Of a stretch of 64,000 nt of DNA, positions 26,395 to 35,798 are shown one piece after another (the first letter of the stretch is position 1; each line of letters begins with the position of its first letter). This stretch comes from Mediannikoviicoccus vaginalis (GTDB lineage: Bacteria; Bacillota; Clostridia; Tissierellales; Peptoniphilaceae). The notes below the pieces were generated by a model. That model made no database searches and was not told where the DNA came from. It saw nothing but the letters and a program-made list of their open reading frames with translations. The position numbers and the translations under genes were made by a program. The DNA lies in contig NZ_CAKMRI010000001.1 of assembly GCF_928097925.1 (NCBI RefSeq), positions 806,001 to 870,000 of the forward strand. Direction: 5' to 3'.

Positions 26395-26787
26395 TTATAG
26401 ATTATCTTCAACTAATGCTGTTGCTTCGATTTCTATTACAGCATCCTTTGGTAGTTTGCAAACTTGTACGCATGCTCTTGCAGGTTTATGATCTTTAAAG
26501 AATTCTTCATATACCTTGTTCACTTCGCCAAAGTCGTCCATATTCTTTACAAATACTCCAACTCTTGCAATGTCCTCTAATTTTCCGCCACCTGCAATAA
26601 CTATTTCAAGCACATTTTCAAGGCTTGCCTTAGTTGCTTCTTTAATATCTGTCTTTAATTCTCCATCTTTAATTGGAAGTTGTCCTGATACTAAAAGTAC
26701 TCTTGCACCTTTTTCTCCAACTGTTCCTTGTGAGTAAGGTCCGATTGCTTCAGGGGCCTTATGAGTTTTAATAAATTCTAATCCCAT
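26395..26787 (-). CDS. ridA: RidA family reactive enamine/imine deaminase
   Basis: 130 residues, the full length of RidA. It hydrolyses reactive 2-aminoacrylate-type enamines and imines in the cytoplasm. Key motifs: GPYSQGT (about 17-23), SGQLPI, and HKPARACVQVCKLPKDAVIEIEA with the catalytic Arg. AAAGGAGATG precedes its ATG. It is the last gene of the obgE-yhbY-nadD-yqeK-rsfS run, ending at a bidirectional terminator. Confidence 0.93.
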   Translation of the reverse strand: MGLEFIKTHKAPEAIGPYSQGTVGEKGARVLLVSGQLPIKDGELKTDIKEATKASLENVLEIVIAGGGKLEDIARVGVFVKNMDDFGEVNKVYEEFFKDHKPARACVQVCKLPKDAVIEIEATALVEDNL

Positions 26788-26805
26788 GGTACATCTCCTT
26801 TAAAT

Positions 26806-27114
26806 TTATTTCCACAATCTTTCAAGATTGTAGTATTCTCTTGCTTCTGGTGTAAAAACATGCACAATAATATCTCCCAGGTCTACAAGTATCCAGCTAC
26901 CTTCTCTGTATCCTTCTACGCCAACAATGGTCATTCCATTTTCTAGGGCAACTTTTTCAACTTCGTCAGCGATTGCCTGGGTCTGGCTAGATGTATTTCC
27001 TGTAGCGATTACAAAGTAGTCTGCTATTGCCATGCCCTCTTGTAGTTTTATGGACAATACATCCTTTGCAATCTTGTCTTCGCATGCCTTTACTACTAAA
27101 TCAATCTCTTTCAC
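26806..27114 (-). CDS. rsfS: Ribosome silencing factor RsfS
   Basis: About 102 residues, the Iojap/RsfS family, which binds ribosomal protein L14 and blocks subunit joining during starvation. Motifs: ADYFVIATGNTSSQTQAIADEV and EGYREGSWILVDLGDIIVHVF. GTG at 27114 has AGGAGG five bases upstream and is preferred to the TTG just before it. It overlaps the yqeK end and precedes ridA. The nadD-yqeK-rsfS order is standard in Firmicutes. Confidence 0.95.
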   Translation of the reverse strand: MKEIDLVVKACEDKIAKDVLSIKLQEGMAIADYFVIATGNTSSQTQAIADEVEKVALENGMTIVGVEGYREGSWILVDLGDIIVHVFTPEAREYYNLERLWK

Positions 27115-27688
27115 CAATACCTCCTAATAAAAAGTTTCTAAGTTCTATACTCTCCGGTGCGATGGTTCTATTTTTTTCAATTAAGTACATTATCGTATTG
27201 TTTAAACTAAGCACGATGGCTTGGTCCATATTTATCATGGAAATTTTTCTAATTTCATCTACACCGTCATAATCTCTATTGTCTTCAGTCTTGTCCGCCA
27301 AGTAGAGAACCTTTGCAAGGTCCGTCATGTGTAGACTTCCCGTTGTATGTTCCTTTATGGCATTAAGAATTTCCACGTCACTTATTTTATATTTTTCCTT
27401 CGCTACTATCATACCCAATAAGCAGTGTTTTAAAAAAGGATTTTCATATTGTCTATTCTCATCACGACTTAAAAGTTCATTGAATTCATCACTATATTTT
27501 TCTTCATAATATTTTTCATTTCCCTTGGCACAGTCGTGAAGAAGCCCCGCCAGTTCACAAGTCTCTTCGTCAAGTGAAAACTTCTTTCCAAGTTCAATTG
27601 CCTTCTTCGCCACTGAAAGGGTGTGCTCAAAACGACTCTTTGAAAGCTTCACCTTTAAGTCTTTAATTATTTCATCTTTACTAATCAT
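27101..27688 (-). CDS. yqeK: YqeK, HD-domain symmetrical Ap4A hydrolase
   Basis: 195 residues of the HD superfamily: H (RFEHTLSVAKKAIELG), HD (LLHDCAKGN), H (FLKHCLLG) and D (VLYLADKTE) metal-binding motifs appear in order, matching YqeK, shown in related bacteria to cleave diadenosine tetraphosphate to ADP. Its ATG lies inside the last codons of nadD (eight-base overlap) and its end overlaps rsfS, so it is translationally coupled on both sides. Confidence 0.93.
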   Translation of the reverse strand: MISKDEIIKDLKVKLSKSRFEHTLSVAKKAIELGKKFSLDEETCELAGLLHDCAKGNEKYYEEKYSDEFNELLSRDENRQYENPFLKHCLLGMIVAKEKYKISDVEILNAIKEHTTGSLHMTDLAKVLYLADKTEDNRDYDGVDEIRKISMINMDQAIVLSLNNTIMYLIEKNRTIAPESIELRNFLLGGIGERD

Positions 27689-28280
27689 ATAGACCTCTTT
27701 GTTTTATATAATCATATGAAGCCTTTGGTATATAGTACTTCGGATCTCTTTTTTCTTTAAACTCTTCTCTTATATATGAAGAAGATATTTCAAGATTAGG
27801 TATCTTTACAAATTTTACTTCAATACCTTTTTTTGCATATCTTTTTATCTTTTCTTCAATGGTATCTGAATATTCTGTTTTTCTATTTACCACTATTAGC
27901 TTAACCTTTGAAATAAGTTCTTCATATTTATACCAGTCTTCGATTTCCATAAAGGAGTCCTCACCAATAATAAAGTACATGTCCTTGCAATTGTACTTTT
28001 CTTCCAAATGCTCTATGGTCTCAAGAGAATAGGACTTTGAAGTCTTTTTAATTTCGTAATCTTCAATTACAAAATCACTATTGTCTTCAATTGCAAGACT
28101 TAACATTTGAAGCCTGTCCTCTTTTGTTACATCTGCCTTCTTATGGGGAGGATTTCCCGAAGGGACAAAGATAATCTTTTCCAAGTTCATCTTCTCCTTT
28201 ACTTCCTGCGCCAGGATTAAATGGGCAATATGCACTGGATTAAATGTCCCTCCAAAAATACCAAAATTATGGCAACTCAA
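27681..28280 (-). CDS. nadD: Nicotinate-nucleotide adenylyltransferase
   Basis: 199 residues. It joins ATP to nicotinate mononucleotide in NAD synthesis. The nucleotidyltransferase motifs are clear: GIFGGTFNPVHIAHL (with the HxxH-type site), FVPSGNPPHKK, and the C-terminal ISSSYIREEFKEKRDPKYYIP containing the ISSTxIR-like motif. The start is TTG (28280-28278), preceded by AGAGGAAA and overlapping the yhbY end; no ATG lies closer to the conserved N-terminus. Confidence 0.94.
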   Translation of the reverse strand: MSCHNFGIFGGTFNPVHIAHLILAQEVKEKMNLEKIIFVPSGNPPHKKADVTKEDRLQMLSLAIEDNSDFVIEDYEIKKTSKSYSLETIEHLEEKYNCKDMYFIIGEDSFMEIEDWYKYEELISKVKLIVVNRKTEYSDTIEEKIKRYAKKGIEVKFVKIPNLEISSSYIREEFKEKRDPKYYIPKASYDYIKQRGLYD

Positions 28281-28554
28281 TTTTCTTTTCCTCTGACTGT
28301 CTATAAATTGTTAATTTTGAACCGATGAACTGAACAAATTCACATTGCAATTTTTCAGTTATCTCTTCAATCATCTCTTGTCTACTATCTAAGTTGTTGT
28401 CTAAAATTTTTATCTTAACCAGCTCTCTGCTGTTTAAAAGGTCGTTTAACTCTGCAATGGTATTTTTAGTAATACCATCCTTACCTATTCTTAAAAGTGG
28501 CTCCATGTTGTGAGCAAGCCCTTTTAAATAAGATCTCTGTTTAGGACTTATCAT
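28267..28554 (-). CDS. yhbY: YhbY-type (CRM domain) RNA-binding protein
   Basis: 95 residues, the entire CRM domain: LSPKQRSYLKGLAHNMEPLLRIGKDG-like start with the GKDG loop, LLNSRELVKIKIL, and CEFVQFIGSKLTIYR. YhbY binds pre-50S ribosomal RNA. It lies nine bases after obgE and overlaps nadD, the usual Firmicute order. Confidence 0.94.
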   Translation of the reverse strand: MISPKQRSYLKGLAHNMEPLLRIGKDGITKNTIAELNDLLNSRELVKIKILDNNLDSRQEMIEEITEKLQCEFVQFIGSKLTIYRQSEEKKIELP

Positions 28555-28562
28555 AATACCTC

Positions 28563-29834
28563 CTATCCTAAATAATCAAATTCCATTTCTCCTACGATTA
28601 CCGTATCATTTTCCTGAATACCCATTTCCTTTAGTTCTTCAAAGACTCCCTTGTCCGTTAAAACCTTTTGGAAATGGCGTAGTGCTTCATGATCTTCAAA
28701 ATTCGTTCTATATACTAAGTTGTCTATTAGTGGTCCAGTGACGATGTATGCGCCGTCTTCCTTTGTAATTGTGTAGTCTGGCTCTGCTTCCTCTTCCACT
28801 GGAATATATATTTCGTCAAATGTCTGTGGATTGATATTTGCTTCTTGCACGGCTTCATAAATTTTATATTTTAATTCATCAATATTTTCCGTTGTCGCAG
28901 CAGAAATTGCAATTATATCTTCAAGTCTATCTGAAAATACCTTTTTCAAATTTTCCAGGCCCTCTTCTGCTCCCGGAATATCCATTTTATTTGCAACAAT
29001 AATCTCTCTCTTGTCGCCGATTTTTAAATTATAAGAAAGCATTTCCTTTCTTATTATATTATAGTCTTCAATTGGATCTCTGCCTTCAGAACCGGACACG
29101 TCAAGCACATGAACAAGTACTTTTGTCCTTTCAATATGCTTTAAAAAGTCGAATCCAAGTCCAACACCTTCGCTGGCACCTTCAATAAGTCCAGGTATGT
29201 CTGCAATTACAAATGAATTGTGATTTCCCACGTCTACAACTCCAAGATTTGGTTCAAGAGTTGTAAAGTGATAGTTTGCAATCTTTGGTCTTGCCTTTGA
29301 CATAATGGATAGTAGTGAAGACTTTCCAACATTCGGCATTCCCACAAGGCCAACATCTGCAATTAATTTCATCTCAAGCTTTATAGTCTTTTCTTCGCCC
29401 TTTGTTCCAGGCTCTGCAAATCTTGGCGCCTGTCTTTTTGAAGTGGCAAATCTCGCGTTTCCTCTACCACCTCTACCGCCTTTACAAACCAGGGCCTCTT
29501 GACCATTCTCCCTTAGGTCGAACATAACAGTGTCGGTGTCAAAGTCTTTGATTAAGGTTCCCACTGGAACTTTAAGGAATAAATCTTCTCCCCTCTTACC
29601 AAACATCTTCTTCGTGCCACCATTTTGACCATTTTCTGCCTTATAGTGTTTTCTATATCTGAAGTCTAAAAGTGTTGTTACAGATTCGTCGGCAACAAAG
29701 TAAATACTTCCACCATTACCACCATCGCCGCCGTATGGTCCACCTGACGGTTCGAACTTCTCTCGTCTAAAGGAAACAGCTCCGTCTCCTCCCTTTCCTG
29801 CCTTTAATTCTATCTTTGCTATATCTATAAACAT
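28563..29834 (-). CDS. obgE: GTPase ObgE/CgtA
   Basis: 423 residues. Three domains: the glycine-rich Obg fold (1-158, with GGDGAVSFRREK and GGPYGGDGGNGG), the G domain (about 159-330, with GMPNVGKSSL, DIPGLIEGASEGVGLG, NKMD and ISA), and a C-terminal OCT domain (about 345-423). It is a ribosome-assembly GTPase, linked here to ribosomal protein genes upstream and to yhbY/rsfS downstream. It lies beyond a terminator after rpmA, so has its own promoter. Confidence 0.96.
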   Translation of the reverse strand: MFIDIAKIELKAGKGGDGAVSFRREKFEPSGGPYGGDGGNGGSIYFVADESVTTLLDFRYRKHYKAENGQNGGTKKMFGKRGEDLFLKVPVGTLIKDFDTDTVMFDLRENGQEALVCKGGRGGRGNARFATSKRQAPRFAEPGTKGEEKTIKLEMKLIADVGLVGMPNVGKSSLLSIMSKARPKIANYHFTTLEPNLGVVDVGNHNSFVIADIPGLIEGASEGVGLGFDFLKHIERTKVLVHVLDVSGSEGRDPIEDYNIIRKEMLSYNLKIGDKREIIVANKMDIPGAEEGLENLKKVFSDRLEDIIAISAATTENIDELKYKIYEAVQEANINPQTFDEIYIPVEEEAEPDYTITKEDGAYIVTGPLIDNLVYRTNFEDHEALRHFQKVLTDKGVFEELKEMGIQENDTVIVGEMEFDYLG

Positions 29835-29904
29835 GTTATTTTCCTTTCAATTCATCTTTCTGTTCCTATAATATCATAAATACAGAAAATAACCATAAAA
29901 TAAA

Positions 29905-29927
29905 AATCACCGATAAACGGTGATTAA
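29905..29927 (-). terminator. Terminator of rplU-prp-rpmA
   Basis: On the minus strand AATCACCG-TTTAT-CGGTGATT followed by TTTATTTTATGG, immediately after the rpmA stop. Confidence 0.85.
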
Positions 29928-30218
29928 TTAAGCTAAATTTTCTTTAGGATAAACAGAAACTTTTTTCTTTGTCTTTCCTAATCTTTCAAATTTTACAACT
30001 CCGTCAACTTTTGCAAATAAAGTGTCATCGCTTCCTTTACCTACATTAGCTCCTGGATGAATCTTTGTTCCTCTTTGTCTAACAAGGATATTTCCTGCTA
30101 AAACGAATTGTCCATCTGCTCTCTTAGTACCAAGCATCTTAGCTTTACTATCACGGCCGTTCTTAGATGAACCTACCCCTTTTTTACTTGCAAATAATTG
30201 CAAATTAAGCTTTAACAT
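29928..30218 (-). CDS. rpmA: Ribosomal protein L27 with cleavable N-terminus
   Basis: 96 residues. The core ([39 protein letters not shown]) is standard L27. The N-terminus [14 protein letters not shown] carries the Firmicute extension that the protease Prp removes at LQLFA before the Ser, exposing residues that reach the peptidyl-transferase centre. The Prp gene is directly upstream, with a TAATG overlap. A terminator follows. Confidence 0.97.
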   Translation of the reverse strand: MLKLNLQLFASKKGVGSSKNGRDSKAKMLGTKRADGQFVLAGNILVRQRGTKIHPGANVGKGSDDTLFAKVDGVVKFERLGKTKKKVSVYPKENLA

Positions 30219-30562
30219 TATTGCACCTCCTCAGTTACAATTTTAATGTATTCTCCGTATGAATCCTCAACTGAAGTCAAGGCTAATTTTAAACTTTCTA
30301 ATATTAAAGTAGTTTCCCTTTTCTTTTCTAAATCAAGATTGTCATAGTACACATTCAATAAAAAATGTCCTTCGCCAATCTCATATTCAATAAAGTCTTC
30401 TACTTCAACTATCTCGGTTAATGTATTTATTGTGTTGGTTAGATATATTGAAACTGCAGCACAGATAATGTCTTCGCCATATTCATCTGAGTCCGCATGA
30501 CCCATTACTGAAATGCTTATAATATCCTTGGCTTCGTTTTTAATAATCTTACCTTCAATCAT
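30218..30562 (-). CDS. prp: Ribosomal-processing cysteine protease Prp
   Basis: 114 residues of the YsxB/Prp family. The catalytic pair is visible: His in [21 protein letters not shown] (about residue 22) and Cys a dozen residues later in the same stretch. It cuts the L27 leader encoded by the next gene. Placement between rplU and rpmA is the conserved Firmicute order. The gene lies one base after rplU and overlaps rpmA by one base. Confidence 0.96.
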   Translation of the reverse strand: MIEGKIIKNEAKDIISISVMGHADSDEYGEDIICAAVSIYLTNTINTLTEIVEVEDFIEYEIGEGHFLLNVYYDNLDLEKKRETTLILESLKLALTSVEDSYGEYIKIVTEEVQ

Positions 30563-30563
30563 A

Positions 30564-30875
30564 TTAACCTTCTATTGCTTCTATTTTTACTTGAGTGAAA
30601 GGTTGACGATGTCCTTTTTTCTTTCTGAAGTTCTTCTTTGCTTTGAACTTATAAACGATAACCTTCTTGCCTTTTCCTTGAGCTTCAACAGTTGCTTTAA
30701 CCTTAGCTCCTTCAAGAACTGGTTTACCTACTTTAAGTTCTTCTCCATCAGAAATCATTAGAACCTTGTCAAATTCTACAGTATCTCCTTCAGATACATT
30801 AAGTTTTTCAACTTTGTAGCTTTTGCCAACCTCAACATTTAGTTGTTTTCCACCTGTTTCAATTATTGCGTACAT
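30564..30875 (-). CDS. rplU: Ribosomal protein L21
   Basis: 103 residues from the ATG at 30875-30873, preceded by AGGAGGTGC; the five codons upstream in frame are leader. [21 protein letters not shown] and the C-terminal [22 protein letters not shown] are diagnostic of L21. It is the first gene of rplU-prp-rpmA, downstream of a structured leader and a perfect consensus promoter. Confidence 0.97.
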   Translation of the reverse strand: MYAIIETGGKQLNVEVGKSYKVEKLNVSEGDTVEFDKVLMISDGEELKVGKPVLEGAKVKATVEAQGKGKKVIVYKFKAKKNFRKKKGHRQPFTQVKIEAIEG

Positions 30876-30887
30876 AGTGCACCTCCT

Positions 30888-30950
30888 CATATTTAAGACT
30901 CGCCGACACAGGTGCTTTCGCTTGAAACCTGTATCGTGCGGTTACACACT
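30888..30950 (-). promoter_or_regulatory. L21 leader (autoregulatory mRNA element)
   Basis: The 5' leader of rplU contains ACAGGTTTC and a matching arm CACCTGT around CAAGCGAAAG, plus flanking GC-rich pairs (GTGTAACCGCAC). Firmicute rplU mRNAs carry a conserved L21 leader in this position, thought to bind excess L21; the placement and fold agree. Confidence 0.65.
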
Positions 30951-30955
30951 TGATT

Positions 30956-30984
30956 ATTATATTTCAATTATCTTGAAATGTCAA
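30956..30984 (-). promoter_or_regulatory. Perfect consensus promoter of rplU-prp-rpmA
   Basis: On the minus strand TTGACA (30984-30979), exactly 17 bases, TATAAT (30961-30956). It overlaps the last codons of the upstream RNase gene, so ribosomal protein genes are transcribed independently of it. Confidence 0.92.
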
Positions 30985-32017
30985 CAGTTATTGCAGACTT
31001 TGTGAACTCTAAAAGTCCTAATTTAGTTATTCCATGAAATTTTATTTTAAAGTGTCTTTTTAATTCATCTTCAATGAACTCTGCAAGTAACTTTTCATCT
31101 TTTTTATTCATTGTAATGGCGTCCACCACGACAATGCCATGGAGGGTCAAAACATCAATTGCCCTTAGGGTTTCTCTAACAGCTTCCCTATTGGTTTCTA
31201 AAAAGTTTTTATCTCCAAGGCCATTTATATCCACAACCGTCATGGCCTTTGTCTTTTCTACTATGATGTTCCCTCCACTAGGTAAAGGCAAAACTCCCCT
31301 CTTTAAGTTTACCAAGTCCTCTTCTAAACTTCCGTCAAATTCATATGAATAGTTTTCATCAAGGAAAATTTTCTTTTCGCCCAAATACTTTTCTAAAAAT
31401 TTATAGATTTCTCCATCATTTACAATAATATTCTCCTTGTCCTCTAAAATTGAAAAGAGATTTTTGTATGATGTAAATAACTTTCGTGGCACTGGAAGAA
31501 ATTTTGATTCCTGTAAAATCTTTTCATTTACCTTTTTAAGTCGTTCATACTCTGTTATGATTTTAGAAAAATTCACTTTGTAGGAATTGGTCCTTAAGTC
31601 CACTCCGATAATTTTATTTTCCTTAGCCTGATGTAAGAGAAACTCTCTTTTATCCTTGGGAACTTTCTTTGACACATTTACCTTTTTTGAATTTGGATAG
31701 TACACGATGTATCGCCCTGGTATGGAGTAGTCCATGGTGTATTTGTCAAGCTTGTCCTGTGAGGTCTTCTTATATAGCCCCACCAGCACAGCATCTCCCG
31801 GCTTTACTTGTCCAGTGGTTTTGTTTTCATCTAAGAGGCCCTTTTCTTTATTTTCCAGAGAAATAATATATCCACTATAGTTTGGCATCTTTCTTTCTAT
31901 TCTTGCAATGAAAATCGCCTCGCTATTGGTGATTTTAAAAATGTTTTGTAATTTTTTGTCCTTTATACTGCCAACTATTAGTTCATCTTTTTTCTTTTCT
32001 ACAAAATGCTTTATCAT
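30968..32017 (-). CDS. rng: Compact RNase E/G family ribonuclease
   Basis: 349 residues, against about 490 for RNase G. An N-terminal S1-like region (about 35-110) is followed by the catalytic domain with VVDINGLGDKNFLETNREAV and HGIVVVDAITM, which carry the two metal-binding aspartates. The zinc-link CPxCxG region and the tail after it are missing. It makes an ATGA overlap with the PBP2 gene upstream. It probably processes or degrades RNA in the cytoplasm; loss of the zinc link suggests a different oligomeric state from E. coli RNase G/E. Confidence 0.85.
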   Translation of the reverse strand: MIKHFVEKKKDELIVGSIKDKKLQNIFKITNSEAIFIARIERKMPNYSGYIISLENKEKGLLDENKTTGQVKPGDAVLVGLYKKTSQDKLDKYTMDYSIPGRYIVYYPNSKKVNVSKKVPKDKREFLLHQAKENKIIGVDLRTNSYKVNFSKIITEYERLKKVNEKILQESKFLPVPRKLFTSYKNLFSILEDKENIIVNDGEIYKFLEKYLGEKKIFLDENYSYEFDGSLEEDLVNLKRGVLPLPSGGNIIVEKTKAMTVVDINGLGDKNFLETNREAVRETLRAIDVLTLHGIVVVDAITMNKKDEKLLAEFIEDELKRHFKIKFHGITKLGLLEFTKSAITVDISR

Positions 32018-35000
32018 TTATTTTCCTTTGGTGATGCTTCAAGGCATGCTCCCATAATCTCCCTTACCATTGGACTTATGTTCATACTTGTTCCCGCTTG
32101 TGTTACCACTGCGGCGATTACATATTGTGGATCATCATATGGTGCAAATCCAATCATCCAACCATAGTCGCTATAAGGCTTATGAGTAACTGGGTTAGTA
32201 AAACCAACTTCCGCAGTCCCCGACTTAACTCCCATCTCAAATGGAAGTTTGCCTAGAACCCTTCCAGTGTGTCCCTCTTTTGCCGCCATATTAGCTCCCT
32301 CTCTAATAACTTGCAGTGAAGAGAAGTCATCAATATCTATTTTGTCGCCAGTAGGACTGTTTTTGTAAATAACTCTTCCATTCATAGGATCCTTTACTTC
32401 ATCTACAACGGAGACCTTGTTCTTAGTTCCTCCATTGGAAATTGTGGCCATGTACCTTGCCATTTGCAGTGGTGTGTAGGCATTTTGTCCCTGACCGATT
32501 ACAACGTTTAAACTGTCTCCCACTAACCAATTCGATTGGTCGATATAGTTATACTTTATTTGCGCAGGGAAGTTTTGTTTTGAATCCCCCACAACTTTTG
32601 CCGTGTCAAATCCAAGGTCCTTAAGTCTCTTTACAATTTCAGTTTCAGTTGGAACCTCTTTTTCGTCAATCCACTTTACCATAGTTTGAATCTTTTCTTC
32701 CAGTTCTTCTTTTTTTATATTTTTATCTATTAAATACTTTTCTGAATTTTCCTCTAAGAAATTTTGGTATAGCCTCTTATAAGTGGCCTTTTTTATGCTT
32801 CTATCTGGAAGTATTCCCGTTGCTTCCTTTGGAATATTTATATCTATTCCCGTCTTTTCTCCAAGACCAAGTATCTTTGCATACTTCGCAACATCATCCA
32901 CATTTAATTTATACGGACCATTGTCCTTTGATCCCTTTTCAACTCCTAGGGCTAAATTGTAAAAGTAATAGTTACATGAGTCTCTAATTGCCTCCCTAGT
33001 ACCTTCGTTGCCATGAACTCCCCTATATAGTCCCCAAATGGCGTCTTGGAAAGTTCTTCCACCAACTTCAATAAAGCCTTGACATTTTATAGTGAAGTCC
33101 GGGTTAAGTCCCGTTTCAAGTCCTGCTAGTGATGTGGCAAGTTTAAATGTGGAACCTGGCTGTATTGCAGATTGCATCGCCATATTCAAAAGTGGTCTTG
33201 GTGCAATCAAATCCCTTTCGTCCTTTGGAAATAGATTTTTCCAGTCGGAGGCGGATATGCCCGTTGCAAACATATTTAAGTTGATGTCCGGTGCGTTTGC
33301 CATGGCTACCAGCTGTCCAGTCTTTGCATTTAAAACTACAACTGAGCCTGAAGAGGCGTCTTTATACTGTCCAGTGGTGTTTGAATTAACCATATTGACA
33401 TCGCCCCATTTAGAGTTAAACACATTGTCGGTTTGAAGGGAATTTATAGTTTCTTTCAGTGCATCTTCTGCAGCCTTTTGAATATTTTTATCCAGTGAAA
33501 GATATACATCATTTCCAGGAATTGGTTTGGTCTCTCCTAAAACTTCCGTAACATTCCCACGGTTATCAACCATGACTCTTCTACTTCCATTAGTTCCCTT
33601 TAACTGTCTCTCTTGGCTCTCTTCAATCCCATTTTTACCAATTAGTGATGCCAAATTATAATTTTTATCAGACAAATAGTCCTCTTTTTCAACTTCCGTG
33701 GAAATTTTTCCAATATAACCAATTGTATGTGATGCAAGGGAACCTTCAGGATAGTATCTTATGGGTTCCGAGTCCACAATTATACCTGAACCACTTGGAA
33801 ATCTCTCTTCAATCGACGCAAATGTAACTTCCGATAGATTGTAAGTTAGATCCAGCGGTACATATCGTAGGTCACCATGCTTATTTATAAGGTCATAGAG
33901 CTTTAAGATATTATATTGGTCATAGATGTCATAGTCCTTTAACTCATAGTAGTCTATAACTTCAGCATAAAGCTTTTTAATATCATCCTTTTCTCTATCC
34001 AGTTTAAATCTCTCATACATATCGTCAATGTTTTTTTCATATGAATAAATCCAGTCCTTTACAGAGATTGATGGCAAGATGTTTTTATTCGTATTTATAT
34101 TTTGTGCAATGTACTTAACGTCGTCATTTGTTATAAACTCTTTCATTAACCCATTTTCGTTAAGTAGTGATATTAACATATCCTGCGCTTTTAAGTCATG
34201 CTTTTCATCGTCTTTATATTCAATTGTCGCCACTGGTTTATTAGCATCTTTTTCATCTAACACAACCTTAAGATTGTGATTTATATTTTTTTTATCCAAA
34301 AGTTCAATGGCATACTTTGCAGGAACCATAACTTTTTCTTCAGCCTTTGAGTTAATTGTTACATTTGAAATCAGTTCATCAAGGGATGATTTTTTTACAA
34401 TTTCCACAAAGTCATCCTTTGCAGAGGACTTTTCCGTTATTCCAGGGTATTCCTTTGCAAGCTTTGCCTTTGTCTCCCAAAGTGCCATTTCATCTTGAAA
34501 TCCCATTGGTACAAGTTCAAGATTCTCTTCTAGTTTCGAAGACTCTAACAATTCAAAGGCAAGTTTTCTTCCTACAGGATGGTTTAAAATATTTCTAATT
34601 ATACCTTCGTCCTTGCTAAGGTTTCTACCTAGAAATTCGTAAGGCACTTCCCCATCATAGTAGGAATTGTCCTTTAAGTACTGTGAGCCCTTAGGATTTA
34701 TAAACTCTATCTTTTCACTTCCAGACATAACCGGAAGGTCAACTCCCTTGTTCTTCATGGACTTTATAACAGTGTCTATAACTCTGTACTTATAGCCTTC
34801 ATGTTCTTCCTCTTTATAGATTAAGGTCTTTAAAAGGTCGTTGTCCTTTATTATCTCAATCATCTTTTCAGTTGGACTTAGCTCTTCATTTTTATAGGCC
34901 TCTTTGTCCTTGTACTTTATAAGGTTTAAAGACAATACATAATCTGGATTTATATTTGAACCGTCAAGCTCTAAAAGCCTACTTAGGTCCCTTAAATTTT

Positions 35001-35301
35001 TATTTCTCTCTTCTTGATCATGCTCTAAGAATTCATTTTTTAAAATGCTCGCTGTAAAAACCGTCTTATTTGTGGCTAAGATTTCACCATTTCGGTCGTA
35101 AATATTTCCTCTGGGAGCTGCTATTTCAATATCCCTTATTCTTGTGTTCTCAGACATTTCACTATAGTAGTCCCCCTTTACCACCGTCAAATAAAACAGT
35201 TTTAAAAAAAGAATGAGCATTAGAATAAATAGGATGATTTTTGTAACAAAAAATCTATCCTCTCTATCTGATGCTTTAAAAAATTTTTTTATATTTTTCA
35301 T
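32014..35301 (-). CDS. mrdA: Penicillin-binding protein 2 (elongasome transpeptidase), unusually long
   Basis: About 1095 residues; typical PBP2 is 600-750. A membrane helix near 25-45 is followed by a dimerisation domain (AAPRGNIYDRNGEILATN), which is interrupted by a roughly 300-residue alpha-rich insertion rich in Lys and Glu. The transpeptidase domain has the SxxK site STFK near residue 717, SCN near 774 and KSGT near 1024. It cross-links peptidoglycan in side-wall growth. The ATG at 35301 has AGGTG upstream and is preferred to a GTG two codons earlier. It follows mreD, as is usual. Confidence 0.9.
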   Translation of the reverse strand: MKNIKKFFKASDREDRFFVTKIILFILMLILFLKLFYLTVVKGDYYSEMSENTRIRDIEIAAPRGNIYDRNGEILATNKTVFTASILKNEFLEHDQEERNKNLRDLSRLLELDGSNINPDYVLSLNLIKYKDKEAYKNEELSPTEKMIEIIKDNDLLKTLIYKEEEHEGYKYRVIDTVIKSMKNKGVDLPVMSGSEKIEFINPKGSQYLKDNSYYDGEVPYEFLGRNLSKDEGIIRNILNHPVGRKLAFELLESSKLEENLELVPMGFQDEMALWETKAKLAKEYPGITEKSSAKDDFVEIVKKSSLDELISNVTINSKAEEKVMVPAKYAIELLDKKNINHNLKVVLDEKDANKPVATIEYKDDEKHDLKAQDMLISLLNENGLMKEFITNDDVKYIAQNINTNKNILPSISVKDWIYSYEKNIDDMYERFKLDREKDDIKKLYAEVIDYYELKDYDIYDQYNILKLYDLINKHGDLRYVPLDLTYNLSEVTFASIEERFPSGSGIIVDSEPIRYYPEGSLASHTIGYIGKISTEVEKEDYLSDKNYNLASLIGKNGIEESQERQLKGTNGSRRVMVDNRGNVTEVLGETKPIPGNDVYLSLDKNIQKAAEDALKETINSLQTDNVFNSKWGDVNMVNSNTTGQYKDASSGSVVVLNAKTGQLVAMANAPDINLNMFATGISASDWKNLFPKDERDLIAPRPLLNMAMQSAIQPGSTFKLATSLAGLETGLNPDFTIKCQGFIEVGGRTFQDAIWGLYRGVHGNEGTREAIRDSCNYYFYNLALGVEKGSKDNGPYKLNVDDVAKYAKILGLGEKTGIDINIPKEATGILPDRSIKKATYKRLYQNFLEENSEKYLIDKNIKKEELEEKIQTMVKWIDEKEVPTETEIVKRLKDLGFDTAKVVGDSKQNFPAQIKYNYIDQSNWLVGDSLNVVIGQGQNAYTPLQMARYMATISNGGTKNKVSVVDEVKDPMNGRVIYKNSPTGDKIDIDDFSSLQVIREGANMAAKEGHTGRVLGKLPFEMGVKSGTAEVGFTNPVTHKPYSDYGWMIGFAPYDDPQYVIAAVVTQAGTSMNISPMVREIMGACLEASPKENK

Positions 35302-35309
35302 ATTCACAC

Positions 35310-35798
35310 CTATAACCTAAACTTTGGAAATTCGAAAAACTTTTGAAATATCATAAATATTGGGATGTAGCATATGGAATTTAAAATAAGCTCAATTAGC
35401 ATTGGAAAGAATGAATTTCTAAAACTAAATGAATCGCCAATTAGTTTTCCAATTATAATTGTCAACACAAAGGACGCTACTGTGGAAAGTGCCGTAAGAA
35501 CAACTCCCGTCCTAACGTCGTCCTTGTTAATTCCCATATCTGAATATCCTACTAAAAAACCTATTACAAAGTATATTAAGGCCTTAACTCCAAGCACCCT
35601 ACCAAACAGAATGTCTTCCAAAAGCCCTATTAAAAGCCCTGAAAAACCTCCAGTGTATGCACCAAAACCAAGTCCCAGTGCAACCACTATTGGAATTGTG
35701 ATATTAGGGTTAATTCCAAAAATCTGTATTCTACTAAATAGAACCGTCTGTAATAACAGGTTCAATATTATCACTATAAATATCTTGTATCTATTCAT
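35310..35798 (-). CDS. mreD: Rod shape-determining protein MreD
   Basis: 162 residues, about five membrane helices, with the family's GLGFGAYTGGFSGLLIGLLEDILFGRVLG stretch (80-aa region in the middle; here about 42-70). It is a membrane partner of MreC and PBP2. It overlaps the mreC end by eight bases and lies just before mrdA. Confidence 0.9.
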   Translation of the reverse strand: MNRYKIFIVIILNLLLQTVLFSRIQIFGINPNITIPIVVALGLGFGAYTGGFSGLLIGLLEDILFGRVLGVKALIYFVIGFLVGYSDMGINKDDVRTGVVLTALSTVASFVLTIIIGKLIGDSFSFRNSFFPMLIELILNSICYIPIFMIFQKFFEFPKFRL

